NCBI GenBank assembly: GCA_023435225.1
Contig: JAEYRX010000027.1
Location: 1 to 45,377, forward strand
Source: Bacillota bacterium
GTDB lineage: Bacteria > Bacillota > UBA4882 > UBA8346
Reading direction: 5' to 3'
DNA: 45,377 bases
Shown here: in pieces, positions 8,734 through 16,912 of the stretch
Layout of the letters: each line of letters begins with the position of its first letter
How positions within the stretch are numbered: the stretch's first letter is position 1
Position numbers and translations under genes: made by a program
Notes under the pieces: model-generated
Told to the model about the DNA's origin: nothing
Database searches by the model: none
Seen by the model: only the letters and a program-made list of their open reading frames with translations

Positions 8734-9939
8734 TCACGTTCTATAACTTCCATTAATTTTTACATAATCATAAGTCAGGTCGCAAGTCCAGACACTGGCT
8801 TCGTACTTGGCATTCTTACTAAGTTTGATGGTGATTAATATATCTTTTTGGCCCAAAATTAGCTTGGCTTTATCCTCATCAAAAACTAATCCGGTACCGT
8901 TTTGACAAACCAGTAAATCCCCCAGATGAATATCGGTATTATCAGGGTTAAACTCTATCCCGGAATATCCGACTGCCGCTAATATCCGGCCCCAGTTAGC
9001 ATCCTCACCGAATATCGCGGTTTTCACCAGGTTGGAAGTAGCGACTGACTTCCCGGCTTTAACTGCTGCTTCTTCAGAGGCGGCGCCACAGACTTTGATC
9101 TCTATGAATTTAGTAGCGCCTTCACCGTCTTTAGCGATTTTCTTAGCTAGATTAGTACATACGGTAATTAATGCCGTCTCAAATTGTTTATAAGCGGACC
9201 CATCATCACTAATAACTGTGTTTTCAGCCTTTCCATTAGCCAAAATCAGCAAACAATCATTGGTACTAGTATCACCATCAACGGTAATCCGGTTAAATGA
9301 ACATTCGCCGGCCCGAAGTAATGCTTTATGCAGTAATTCCCGGCTAATCGCAATATCGGTTGTAATAAATCCCAACATCGTAGCCATATTTGGGTGAATC
9401 ATTCCCGAACCCTTAGCGGTTCCACCAATTTTAACCGATACCCCGTCAAGTTCAAATTCAATAGCAGCTTCTTTCGAAAAAGTATCCGTAGTCATAATCG
9501 CTTGAGCTGCTTCCTTTCCGCCATTTACTGACAGAAAACCGGGATTTTCCTTCAATCCGGTCTGTATCTTTTCAACCGGTAGTTTGACCCCAATTACTCC
9601 GGTAGAAGCAACTAATACCGAATCGGTCGGTATTTTCATCATTTCCGCCAAGGACTGTGCCATGGTTTCGGCAGCTTGAAGTCCTTCCTCGCCAACACAA
9701 GCATTAGCATTTCCACTATTAGCGATAATCGCTTGAGCAACACCATTTTTAAGATAACGTTTAGATAAAACCACCGGCGCCGCTTGAACTTTATTAGTAG
9801 TAAATATACCCGCCGCTACTGCCGGTACTTCGGAAAAAATCACCGCCAAATCCGGTTGTTTATTCTTTTTTATACCACAAGTGATCCCACCCGCTAAAAA
9901 CCCCTGCGGCGCACAAACCCCGCCAGTAATTTCTTTCAT
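8734..9939 (-). CDS. argJ: Bifunctional ornithine acetyltransferase / N-acetylglutamate synthase
   Basis: ArgJ recycles the acetyl group from N-acetylornithine to glutamate and can also make N-acetylglutamate from acetyl-CoA. The self-cleavage region KGSGMIHPNMATMLGF is present; the Thr in the MATML motif is the family's nucleophile that starts the beta subunit. NSGNANAC and DGDTSTND are further signatures. The length is 401 residues, as expected. GGAGG precedes the ATG. The cyclic pathway it implies explains why no argA or argE is needed nearby. Confidence 0.97.
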   Translation of the reverse strand: MKEITGGVCAPQGFLAGGITCGIKKNKQPDLAVIFSEVPAVAAGIFTTNKVQAAPVVLSKRYLKNGVAQAIIANSGNANACVGEEGLQAAETMAQSLAEMMKIPTDSVLVASTGVIGVKLPVEKIQTGLKENPGFLSVNGGKEAAQAIMTTDTFSKEAAIEFELDGVSVKIGGTAKGSGMIHPNMATMLGFITTDIAISRELLHKALLRAGECSFNRITVDGDTSTNDCLLILANGKAENTVISDDGSAYKQFETALITVCTNLAKKIAKDGEGATKFIEIKVCGAASEEAAVKAGKSVATSNLVKTAIFGEDANWGRILAAVGYSGIEFNPDNTDIHLGDLLVCQNGTGLVFDEDKAKLILGQKDILITIKLSKNAKYEASVWTCDLTYDYVKINGSYRT

Positions 9940-9959
9940 TTATATAGCCTCCAAATTTA

Positions 9960-10050
9960 TTAGTTTACAGTTGAAAGTTGACAGTTGATAGTTAAATGCA
10001 TATGGTTAACTCGTCTTTAACTGACAACTATAAACTATTAACTGTGATTT
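9960..10050. repeat. GTTGACAGTT-type repeat with inverted arms
   Basis: CAGTTGAAAGTTGACAGTTG near 9967-9986 and ACTGACAACTATAAACTATT near 10020-10039 are imperfect inverted repeats between argC and argJ. They belong to the same low-complexity family as 4848-4914. Confidence 0.55.
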
Positions 10051-11090
10051 TACGGAAACACCGGCCAATTTATTAGTCCCATTGTTTCAGGGAATTTACA
10101 CATTAAATTCATGTTTTGAACAGCCTGACCGGCAGCGCCTTTAACCATATTATCAATAACGGTTACTACAATCAATTGTTTAGTTCGTTCATCAACCCTT
10201 ACACTAATATGGCAGCAGTTAGTTCCTACTACCCCTTTTAACTCAGGTAACGACGGCGCCTTTATTAGTTTTATAAAGGGTTCACCCTGATAAGTTTCGG
10301 CAAAAATATCTTCCACTTCCGTGGTAGTTATTGTTTGTTTTAAGCTTAAATGTAAAGTACTTAAAATTCCCCGGGCCACCGGAAGTAAATGGGGAGTAAA
10401 TGAAATTTTTACTTCTTCTCCGGCTATTAATGATAATTCCTGTTCTATCTCCGGCGTGTGCCGGTGCGCCGGAAGGCTGTATGCCTTGAAGTTCCCAAAT
10501 AATTCGGAAAAATTATAGCTTGATTCGGACTTCCGGCCAGCCCCGGATACTCCGGATTTTGAGTCAGCGATTATCCTTGACAAATCAATTATATCCTTTT
10601 TAATTAAGGGATAAAGACCCAAAATAATACTGGTAGGATAGCAACCGGGATTACCAATAACCCGGGCTGTTCTAATTTCTTTACGATATAACTCCGGCAA
10701 CCCATAGACAGCCGTATTGGTAAGCTCCCGCTGGGAATGTGAATGCTTATACCAACTTTCATAAACCTGATAGTCCCGGAACCGGAAGTCTGCTCCCAGA
10801 TCAATAACACGCTGGCCATTTTTTAAGAGTTCCGCTGCAATATCCATCGCTGCTCCATGAGGAACAGCCAAAAAGACTACATCACAACCGGCAACCGCAT
10901 CCGGAGAATCCGAACCGGTAAATACCGGTCCATTCCAACCATTGAAACTATAGAAAATTTCTTCGAGTTTCTTTCCTTCATTGGAACGGGAGGTAATGGC
11001 AGTAATCTCTACTTCCGGGTGCTTTGATAAAATCCTGATTAATTCGCCGCCGGTGTAACCGGTTGCTCCGATAATTCCTACTTTAATCAT
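10050..11090 (-). CDS. argC: N-acetyl-gamma-glutamyl-phosphate reductase
   Basis: ArgC reduces N-acetylglutamyl phosphate to the semialdehyde with NADPH. The N-terminal GIIGATGYTGGELIRIL (about 5-21) is the Rossmann motif. The active-site cysteine is in GNPGCYPTS (about 146-154), and HRHTPEIEQEL is the typical C-terminal signature. The 346 residues match the family. It is the first gene of the arginine operon and is preceded by the promoter at 11142-11170 and ArgR-like boxes. AGAGG precedes the ATG. Confidence 0.97.
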   Translation of the reverse strand: MIKVGIIGATGYTGGELIRILSKHPEVEITAITSRSNEGKKLEEIFYSFNGWNGPVFTGSDSPDAVAGCDVVFLAVPHGAAMDIAAELLKNGQRVIDLGADFRFRDYQVYESWYKHSHSQRELTNTAVYGLPELYRKEIRTARVIGNPGCYPTSIILGLYPLIKKDIIDLSRIIADSKSGVSGAGRKSESSYNFSELFGNFKAYSLPAHRHTPEIEQELSLIAGEEVKISFTPHLLPVARGILSTLHLSLKQTITTTEVEDIFAETYQGEPFIKLIKAPSLPELKGVVGTNCCHISVRVDERTKQLIVVTVIDNMVKGAAGQAVQNMNLMCKFPETMGLINWPVFP

Positions 11091-11134
11091 GAAGTCTACC
11101 TCTTTTTGTTAAAGTTTTCATTTAAAAAATTATT

Positions 11135-11152
11135 TTTTATAATTATACATAC
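11135..11152 (-). promoter_or_regulatory. Weak ArgR box overlapping the arg -10 element
   Basis: Minus-strand TATGTATAATTATAAAAA agrees at about 15 of 18 positions with the general ARG-box consensus TNTGAATWWWWATTCANW, and it overlaps TATAAT of the promoter. Binding here would block RNA polymerase. This is an inference from pattern matching; A/T-rich DNA can match by chance. Confidence 0.4.
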
Positions 11153-11170
11153 TTCTTGAATAAATAGCAA
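11142..11170 (-). promoter_or_regulatory. Sigma-A type promoter of the arginine operon
   Basis: TTGCTA (-35), 17 bases, then a perfect TATAAT (-10), about 50 bases upstream of argC. Position and quality fit the main promoter of argCJBDG. Confidence 0.8.
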
Positions 11171-11231
11171 GTTATAAATTAGTTTGTTAAACGAGATTTT
11201 AAGAAACATGCCTTTTCAACAAAGATGCGTC

Positions 11232-11249
11232 TTTGTATAAATATTCATA
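11232..11249 (-). promoter_or_regulatory. ArgR/AhrC operator candidate
   Basis: Minus-strand TATGAATATTTATACAAA fits 17 of 18 positions of the ARG-box consensus TNTGAATWWWWATTCANW. It lies about 60 bases upstream of the -35 element, and a weaker box overlaps the -10. Paired boxes are usual for hexameric ArgR. argR itself is not in the window. Confidence 0.6.
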
Positions 11250-11333
11250 ATTAAATTATAATATTAATATGACAGAATAAATTCCATATATCATCTTAAT
11301 ATCCTGCCCGGTGAAAAATCTTTTATAGTAAAC

Positions 11334-11364
11334 AACTCAACTTTCGCAGAGCGAAAGTTGAGTT
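11334..11364. repeat. Perfect 14-bp hairpin
   Basis: AACTCAACTTTCGC and GCGAAAGTTGAGTT are separated by three bases. It lacks a clean T-run on either side, so its role as a terminator is uncertain. It lies between the arg promoter region and the etfA terminator. Confidence 0.7.
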
Positions 11365-11444
11365 TGTAGAATAAAACAAATTTCGATTATTTTTTATAAT
11401 GGAAAAAATCATAAGCTTCATTATTAAAATTATTGGGTAAACCC

Positions 11445-11475
11445 AAAATAAAAAGGAGGCTGTGTAGGCCTCCCA
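11445..11475 (-). terminator. Terminator of the bcd-etfBA unit
   Basis: On the minus strand GGAGGC, a 7-base loop and GCCTCC are followed by TTTTTATTTT, 25 bases past the etfA stop. A strong intrinsic terminator. Confidence 0.9.
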
Positions 11476-11498
11476 TTTTATCGATATAATAAATTCTA

Positions 11499-12692
11499 TC
11501 ACATTCCCAATGCTTTCTTAAACTCTTTCGTCAACATTGGCAATATCTCCAGTACATCACCGACGATTCCAAAAGTAGCCATTTTAAAAATAGGAGCATC
11601 CGGATTTTTGTTAATCGCGATAATAATATCCGACGAAGACATTCCAGCTAAATGTTGAATTGCTCCGTGAATTCCACAGGCGAAATAAATCTTTGGTCCC
11701 ACCGTTTTTCCGGTTTGTCCAACCTGATGAGCATAAGGCATCCAACCGGCATCTACAGCCGCTCTTGATGAACCTACTGCTCCGCCCAAGACGGCCGCTA
11801 AGTCTTTAACCAGTTCAAAATTCTTAGGATCACCAAGTCCACGGCCACCGGAGACAATAATATTAGCTTCCTCCAAGTTTACTGATTGACCGACCTCATT
11901 AACAACCTCTAAAACCTTGGCTCTAATATCCCAAGTAGTTTTGGACAAATCAACTTTGGAAATTGTCCCGGTCCGCTTATCGTCTGCCGCTAAAGGTTTA
12001 AAAACCTTCGGGCGAACGGTGGCCATTTGAGGCCGATGGTTCGGGCAAAGAATCGTTGCCATTAAGTTCCCGCCAAAGGCCGGACGGGTCTGTAATAGAT
12101 TCTTTTCAGCCACATCAACATCCAAACCGGTACAATCGGCGGTCAAACCGGTTCCCAATCGGGCTGCAACTTTTGGAGCCAGTGAACGTCCGATTGCCGT
12201 AGCTCCTAATAAGATGATATTCGGTTGTTCTTTTTTAACCAGATCAACTACTACCTGGGTATAGGAATCTTCGAGAAAATGCTCCAACTCCGGCGCATCC
12301 GCTACAAATACCTGATCGGCTCCATGAGCAATCAGCTTTTGGGCTTCAGCTTCAATATTGCTGCCAAGAATCACTGCTACTAGAGGCTCGCCAAGTTGAT
12401 CAGCCAGTTTCCGTCCTTCTCCAAGCAATTCCATAGCAACATTAGCTAGCTTACCATTACGCTGTTCCGCAAAGGTCCATACCCCTTTGTATTGGGTTTT
12501 ATCGATAGTAACTATTGTTTCTCTGGTTATTTCAATTGCTTTAAATTTACAAGCAGTTACACAAGCGCCGCACATATTACAACCATCTTTAATAACCGCT
12601 TTTTTATCTACGATTTCAATAATACCAAAAGGACAACTGGGAACGCATACTTTACATCCATAGCATTTATCATTTAAAACCTTAATGCCCAT
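11499..12692 (-). CDS. etfA: Electron transfer flavoprotein alpha subunit with N-terminal ferredoxin domain
   Basis: This EtfA has 397 residues, longer than the usual 320 or so, because residues 1-55 form a two-cluster ferredoxin domain: CYGCKVCVPSCPFG and CNMCGACVTACK each supply four cysteines. The rest is a normal ETF alpha chain with the FAD-binding motif VSGGRGLGDPKNFELV (about 285-300) and the C-terminal VGDVLEILPMLT. The ferredoxin extension resembles CarE of caffeyl-CoA reductase complexes. It sits directly after etfB and bcd, so it very likely forms an electron-bifurcating complex, passing electrons to a crotonyl-CoA-type acceptor and to ferredoxin. Confidence 0.93.
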   Translation of the reverse strand: MGIKVLNDKCYGCKVCVPSCPFGIIEIVDKKAVIKDGCNMCGACVTACKFKAIEITRETIVTIDKTQYKGVWTFAEQRNGKLANVAMELLGEGRKLADQLGEPLVAVILGSNIEAEAQKLIAHGADQVFVADAPELEHFLEDSYTQVVVDLVKKEQPNIILLGATAIGRSLAPKVAARLGTGLTADCTGLDVDVAEKNLLQTRPAFGGNLMATILCPNHRPQMATVRPKVFKPLAADDKRTGTISKVDLSKTTWDIRAKVLEVVNEVGQSVNLEEANIIVSGGRGLGDPKNFELVKDLAAVLGGAVGSSRAAVDAGWMPYAHQVGQTGKTVGPKIYFACGIHGAIQHLAGMSSSDIIIAINKNPDAPIFKMATFGIVGDVLEILPMLTKEFKKALGM

Positions 12693-12770
12693 TGCAATCC
12701 TCCTCTATTATCAATCAATTGCCATAAATACGGCAATATCTGAAAATAAAAATATGGGATAATGAAGTAC

Positions 12771-12792
12771 GGGCGAATTGTAATTCGCCCCT
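12771..12792. repeat. GGGCGAATT palindrome
   Basis: GGGCGAATTGTAATTCGCCC is a compact palindrome between etfA and etfB, of the kind found as short interspersed repeats. It may also act as an intercistronic hairpin. Confidence 0.6.
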
Positions 12793-12798
12793 CCAAAA

Positions 12799-13590
12799 TC
12801 AACACACTATTTTTCTACATATAATCGCATCCACCAACGATTTCACTTGTTCTTCCGGGGTTCCTTCAAAAATTTCACCTTGACACTTAATCTCCGGAAT
12901 AAAGATCCGTTTAACCCAAGTCGGAGAACCATTAAGACCGCATTTAGCCGGATCGGCTTCAACATCTGCAGCTGACCAAATAGTGACTTCAGCCTTCTTG
13001 GCCCGCATCATTCCTTTAAGTGACGGTATCCGAGGTTCATTTATTTCTTTTACAACAGTAATTAAAGCCGGTAACGGTAGTTGGATTCTTTCATAACCAT
13101 CTTCATTCATCCGTTCGGCTATCATTTCAGTTTCACTAATTGTTTCAATTTTCTTCACATAGGTGATATGCGGAATACCAATTTTTTCTGCAATTTCCGG
13201 ACCAACTTGGGCCGTATCGCCGTCAATTGCTTGTTTACCACAGAAAATTAAATTAACATCGCCGATTTTCTCAATCCCTTTTGAAAGGGCGTAAGAAGTG
13301 GCCAAAGTATCGGCGCCGGCAAAAGCCCGATCCGAAAGCAGTACTGCATCATCAGCTCCCATAGCGATCGCTTCTTTAAGTTGTTCGGCTGCTTGGGGCG
13401 GACCCATCGACAATACCGTAACAGTACCGCCTAATTTTTCTTTAATCCGGATAGCTTCCTCTATCGCATACATGTCAAACGGATTTAAGATACTGGCAAC
13501 TCCTTCACGGATTAGAGTATTGGTTTCCGGGTTAATTTTAACTTCAGTAGTATCGGGAACCTGTTTCACACAAACAACAATCTTCACCAA
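12799..13590 (-). CDS. etfB: Electron transfer flavoprotein beta subunit
   Basis: The 263 residues begin MVKIVVCVKQVPDTTEVKIN, the typical EtfB start. DMYAIEEAIRIKEK, GADDAVLLSDRAFAGADTLATS and CGKQAIDGDTAQVGPEIAE (about 116-134) are the AMP/FAD-site signatures; the last segment is the one that binds the second flavin in bifurcating ETFs. It pairs with the alpha subunit downstream and with the acyl-CoA dehydrogenase upstream, both on the same strand. Confidence 0.95.
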   Translation of the reverse strand: MVKIVVCVKQVPDTTEVKINPETNTLIREGVASILNPFDMYAIEEAIRIKEKLGGTVTVLSMGPPQAAEQLKEAIAMGADDAVLLSDRAFAGADTLATSYALSKGIEKIGDVNLIFCGKQAIDGDTAQVGPEIAEKIGIPHITYVKKIETISETEMIAERMNEDGYERIQLPLPALITVVKEINEPRIPSLKGMMRAKKAEVTIWSAADVEADPAKCGLNGSPTWVKRIFIPEIKCQGEIFEGTPEEQVKSLVDAIICRKIVC

Positions 13591-13620
13591 ATATCTCCTC
13601 CTAAAAAGTTTAATCCTTTG

Positions 13621-13673
13621 TAATCTGTGTTAATCCTGTCCAAAAAAATTTTTAGACAGGATTAACACGGATA
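13621..13673. repeat. GACAGGATTAACACGGATT hairpin repeat, copy 2
   Basis: TAATCTGTGTTAATCCTGTC (13621-13640) and GACAGGATTAACACGGATA (13655-13673) form a nearly perfect hairpin between bcd and etfB. Same family as 7529-7622 and 18615-18690. Confidence 0.85.
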
Positions 13674-13690
13674 ATGATTTGATTTTACCG

Positions 13691-13714
13691 AAAAAAGCGC
13701 CCCCTTGGGGCGCT
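13691..13714 (-). terminator. Terminator after acyl-CoA dehydrogenase gene
   Basis: On the minus strand AGCGCCCC and GGGGCGCT form a strong stem followed by TTTTTT, immediately past the bcd stop. It would reduce read-through into etfBA, or etfBA may have its own promoter in the gap. Confidence 0.85.
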
Positions 13715-13721
13715 GGGTTGA

Positions 13722-14882
13722 TTATTTCTTGGAAGCGGACTCTTTTATCAATTCAAGTGCGATGATGTTGCGTTGAATCTGGTTGGTACCTTCATAAATC
13801 TGAGTGATCTTGGCGTCACGCATCATCTTTTCTACCGGATACTCTTTCATATAACCGTAACCGCCAAAGACTTGAACAGCATCAACCGTAACTTTCATAG
13901 CGACATCGGAAGCAAACAGCTTGGCCATTGCAGATTCTTTAGAGAAATTTTTAGCGCCGGCATCGATCATTTTAGCGGTAGAATATACTAAGGCACGAGC
14001 AGCTTCAATTTGGGTAGCCATATCGGCCAGCATATGTTGAATAGCTTGGAATGAAGAGATGGGTTTCCCAAATTGAACCCGTTCACGGGCATATTTCACG
14101 GCTGCATCCAAAGCTCCCTGAGCAATTCCTAATGCTTGAGCCCCAATTCCCGGTCTTGTCCGGTCAAAAGTTCTCATGGTAGCGATAAAACCGATTCCTT
14201 CTTTGCCGCCAAGCAAGTTTTCTTTGGGAATACGGCAATTATCAAAGACTAGTTCACGGGTAGCCGAAGCCCGGATACCCATTTTATTCTCTTTTTTACC
14301 GAAATTAAATCCCGGAGTGCCTTTCTCCACGATAAAACAACTGATTCCGCGAGGACCTTTTGTTTTATCAGTTACAGCCATAACAGTATAGATTTCGGCT
14401 TCACCACCGTTAGTAATCCATTGTTTGGTGCCGTTAATAACATATTCGTTACCATCCAATACTGCGGTAGTTTCCATTCCGGACGGGTCACTACCGGCAT
14501 TGGCTTCAGTTGCTGCAAAAGCGGCTAATTTTTTTCCGGAAGCAATGTCCGGCAAGTACTTTTTCTTTTGTTCTTCGGAACCCAAAACCAAAATCGGACT
14601 GGCGCCCAAACCGGAAGCGGCATAACTTACGGCAATACCGCTACAGGCTCTGGATAGCTCTTCGACAACCAATACTTGCTCCAAAATACCTCCGCCTAAA
14701 CCACCATACTCTTCGGGCAAATAAACACCGAAAAGATCCGAATCAGCTAAAACTTTCATTATATCCCAGGGAAAATGCCCGGTTTCGTCCAATTCCAATG
14801 CTACCGGAGCAATCTTTTCATCGGCAATACGCCGGGCTAAATCTTTAATCATCTGTTGTTCTTCAGTCAAAAAATAATCCAA
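13722..14882 (-). CDS. bcd: Acyl-CoA dehydrogenase, butyryl-CoA dehydrogenase type
   Basis: The 386-residue protein has the full short-chain acyl-CoA dehydrogenase plan: an N-terminal helical domain (MDYFLTEEQQMIKDLARRIA), the FAD-site motif AFAATEANAGSDPSGMET (about 117-134), WITNGGEAEIY, and the C-terminal QVFGGYGYMKEYPVEKMMRDAKI plus IYEGTNQIQR, whose Glu is the catalytic base. Next to etfB and a ferredoxin-domain etfA it most likely works as an NADH-dependent, flavin-bifurcating enoyl-CoA reductase rather than in beta-oxidation. Which acyl chain it prefers is not visible. Confidence 0.92.
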   Translation of the reverse strand: MDYFLTEEQQMIKDLARRIADEKIAPVALELDETGHFPWDIMKVLADSDLFGVYLPEEYGGLGGGILEQVLVVEELSRACSGIAVSYAASGLGASPILVLGSEEQKKKYLPDIASGKKLAAFAATEANAGSDPSGMETTAVLDGNEYVINGTKQWITNGGEAEIYTVMAVTDKTKGPRGISCFIVEKGTPGFNFGKKENKMGIRASATRELVFDNCRIPKENLLGGKEGIGFIATMRTFDRTRPGIGAQALGIAQGALDAAVKYARERVQFGKPISSFQAIQHMLADMATQIEAARALVYSTAKMIDAGAKNFSKESAMAKLFASDVAMKVTVDAVQVFGGYGYMKEYPVEKMMRDAKITQIYEGTNQIQRNIIALELIKESASKK

Positions 14883-14924
14883 ACCAGTCGACCTCCTCGA
14901 AATTTGTCGGATTTTGTAATTGTA

Positions 14925-15075
14925 TATGTTGTAATACTTTTTAAAAAATTTTAATTACAACATATAGTCATTGATTCGTATGATGTAAAAAGTTCAATAG
15001 TATGTCCATTCATAACCGGTTCTAAGGATGTGAATGCTTTGCCAAAAACTTTTTCCATCATACATAAATAATTAC
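14925..15075. repeat. Structured intergenic element, copy 2
   Basis: A TATATGTTGTAAT / ATTACAACATATA hairpin is followed by GTATGATG, AAAAAGTTCAATAGTA, CCATTCATAACCGG, GTGAATGCT and CATCATAC. Order and spacing match 1735-1880, while the stem arms differ in a pair-preserving way. It lies upstream of bcd, so it may contain or overlap that operon's promoter. Confidence 0.65.
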
Positions 15076-15135
15076 GAAATTTCTTTTAAAGTCTAACATA
15101 AGCCATTTAGGCTTGTCAAGCAAAGGATTACGGAG

Positions 15136-16137
15136 TTATTTAATCCCCGCTATTCCCCGGATAATATCGTGTAATTGTATAATTCCGACCGGATACCCCG
15201 CCTCGTCAACTACCGGAAGAACCGTAATCTCCTTTTCCTCCATCACATGCATTGCTTCAGCCGCCATTTTATCTTTGGTAATAGTTTTTGGATTTCTGGT
15301 CATAACTTGTTTCATTGGAAGTGACAAAGGGTTTTCATATTTTTCAAAAATACGGCGTAAGTCACCGTCAGTAATAATACCGGTTAATAACCCTTTGTCA
15401 TCGATTGCGATTGCAGCACCATGGTTTCCATGGGCAGCCATAGTGATTACCGCTTCACGGACTGTTTTATCTTGATGAATTAAGGGATTTTTTTCTCCGG
15501 TATACATCAACCGTTCTACGGTTAGTAACAATTTCCTGCCCAAAGCGCCGCCCGGATGGAAGAGAGCAAAGTTTTCCGGGGTAAAATTGCGGGCTTTTAG
15601 GAGAACTACCGCCAAGGCATCTCCTATTGCCAAATGCGTAGTAGTACTTGCTGTGGGAGCTAGTCCCAACGGACAAGCTTCCTTCTCTACCATAATCTCC
15701 AAAGCTATATTACTGTTTTGAGCTAAAACGGAATTCTTGGAACCGGTAATACTGATAATCGGAGTGCCTAATATTTTCAAAGTCGGAAGAATCGCTAGTA
15801 TTTCATCGTTCTGTCCGCTGCCGGAGATAGCGATTACTACATCATCCGAGGTTACCATTCCCAAGTCGCCATGAATTCCTTCGGCCGGATGAAGAAAGAA
15901 TGACGGGGTTCCGGTACTTGATAAAGTAGCGGACATTTTTCTCCCTACTAAACCTGATTTCCCCATTCCGGTTACTACAACCCGCCCTGAAGAATTCAAA
16001 ATCAATTCGACGGCAGCGATAAAATCCTCACCAAGAGTTTCTACTTGATGAAGGATAGTCGCCGCTTCTATTCTTAAAACTTCTTTAGCTTGCTCCAGGA
16101 AAACATTTTTTTGTTCTTGTGTCACTTTATTGAACAT
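15136..16137 (-). CDS. kdsD: Arabinose-5-phosphate isomerase (KpsF/GutQ family)
   Basis: KdsD converts ribulose-5-phosphate to arabinose-5-phosphate, the first step of Kdo synthesis. The 333 residues show a SIS sugar-isomerase domain (VVTGMGKSGLVGRKMSATLSSTGTPSFFLHPAEG, about 53-86) and two CBS domains in the C-terminal third (VREAVITMAAHG and MTRNPKTITKDKMAAEAM). It overlaps kdsC by 11 bases and is the last gene of the Kdo/lipid A operon. Confidence 0.94.
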   Translation of the reverse strand: MFNKVTQEQKNVFLEQAKEVLRIEAATILHQVETLGEDFIAAVELILNSSGRVVVTGMGKSGLVGRKMSATLSSTGTPSFFLHPAEGIHGDLGMVTSDDVVIAISGSGQNDEILAILPTLKILGTPIISITGSKNSVLAQNSNIALEIMVEKEACPLGLAPTASTTTHLAIGDALAVVLLKARNFTPENFALFHPGGALGRKLLLTVERLMYTGEKNPLIHQDKTVREAVITMAAHGNHGAAIAIDDKGLLTGIITDGDLRRIFEKYENPLSLPMKQVMTRNPKTITKDKMAAEAMHVMEEKEITVLPVVDEAGYPVGIIQLHDIIRGIAGIK

Positions 16138-16672
16138 CTCCCTTAGAATTGGCTTCCCGGGCCGGATTTAAATATAATTTCAATGCATCAGGCCATCTTT
16201 TTTCATTTTTTAAAAATAACTCGATAATTTCCCTAACTGCTCCGGCGCCACCGGGAGCTTTGGTTATATAGTCCGATACTTGTTTCACTTCCGGGCCGGC
16301 ATTACTAACCGTACAAGCAAAAGCGGCCTTTTTTAATGGTAATAAGTCATTCAGATCGTCTCCGATATATAAGACATTCTCCCAGTTCATATTTAATTCA
16401 GTCAACAACTCTTCTATCGCCTGTACTTTATTGACGACTCCCTGTCTGAGGTGTTTGATCTTTATCTCTTTGGCTCTTTGAACCACTATATCGGAGTTCC
16501 TGCCGGTTATCCATAAAACCTCATATCCCAGTTTCAAAAGGATATTTAATCCCAACCCGTCCCGGGCATTAAAACTTTTAGCTTCAAAGCCATTGGAACC
16601 GATAATAATACTTCCATCGGTTAATACACCATCGATATCCATTGCAACTAATTTAATCTGCCCAACATTCAT
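16127..16672 (-). CDS. kdsC: 3-deoxy-D-manno-octulosonate 8-phosphate phosphatase
   Basis: KdsC removes phosphate from Kdo-8-phosphate. This 181-residue small HAD protein has motif I MDIDGVLTDG (about 11-20), WITGRNS (motif II), KHLRQGVVNK (lysine) and YIGDDLNDLLPL (motif IV, the last two Asp). It lacks a large cap, as KdsC should. It lies between kdsA and kdsD. Confidence 0.94.
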   Translation of the reverse strand: MNVGQIKLVAMDIDGVLTDGSIIIGSNGFEAKSFNARDGLGLNILLKLGYEVLWITGRNSDIVVQRAKEIKIKHLRQGVVNKVQAIEELLTELNMNWENVLYIGDDLNDLLPLKKAAFACTVSNAGPEVKQVSDYITKAPGGAGAVREIIELFLKNEKRWPDALKLYLNPAREANSKGDVQ

Positions 16673-16724
16673 CTTTTAAACCTCTGATTCTAAGCTTTTT
16701 GTGTTGTTACCGTAATCCGTATGA

Positions 16725-16778
16725 GCGATAATATATGCAGTGATATACAAACTTTAGACTATCAACATATAGTATCGC
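16725..16778. repeat. GCGATA palindromic element
   Basis: GCGATAATATATG (16725-16737) and CATATAGTATCGC (16766-16778) are inverted repeats around a 28-base centre. It resembles the inner palindrome of the two-level elements at 3371 and 38522. It lies just before the second 105-bp element. Confidence 0.6.
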
Positions 16779-16783
16779 GAATC

Positions 16784-16889
16784 TTAAGGAAGCGCTGATT
16801 AATCCGATTTTGTGTGAGCAAAAATGCGGTATTAGGCATTTTACGAAGCACAAAATCGTCACTTATTCAATTAATCAGCACTTCCTTAA
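16784..16889. repeat. 105-bp palindromic element, copy 2
   Basis: Nearly identical to 12-115: AGGAAGCGCTGATTAAT at the left, ATTAATCAGCACTTCC at the right, and CGATTTTGTG / CACAAAATCG inside. It sits between kdsA and kdsC within the LPS operon. Confidence 0.85.
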
Positions 16890-16912
16890 ATAAATTACCA
16901 ACACAAAAAGCT

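Noticed and set aside
11334..11364. Perfect hairpin as a terminator
   Set aside because: No T-run follows on either strand; kept only as a hairpin.
14510..14848. 112-codon open frame opposite the acyl-CoA dehydrogenase gene
   Set aside because: Shadow of a conserved gene on the other strand.
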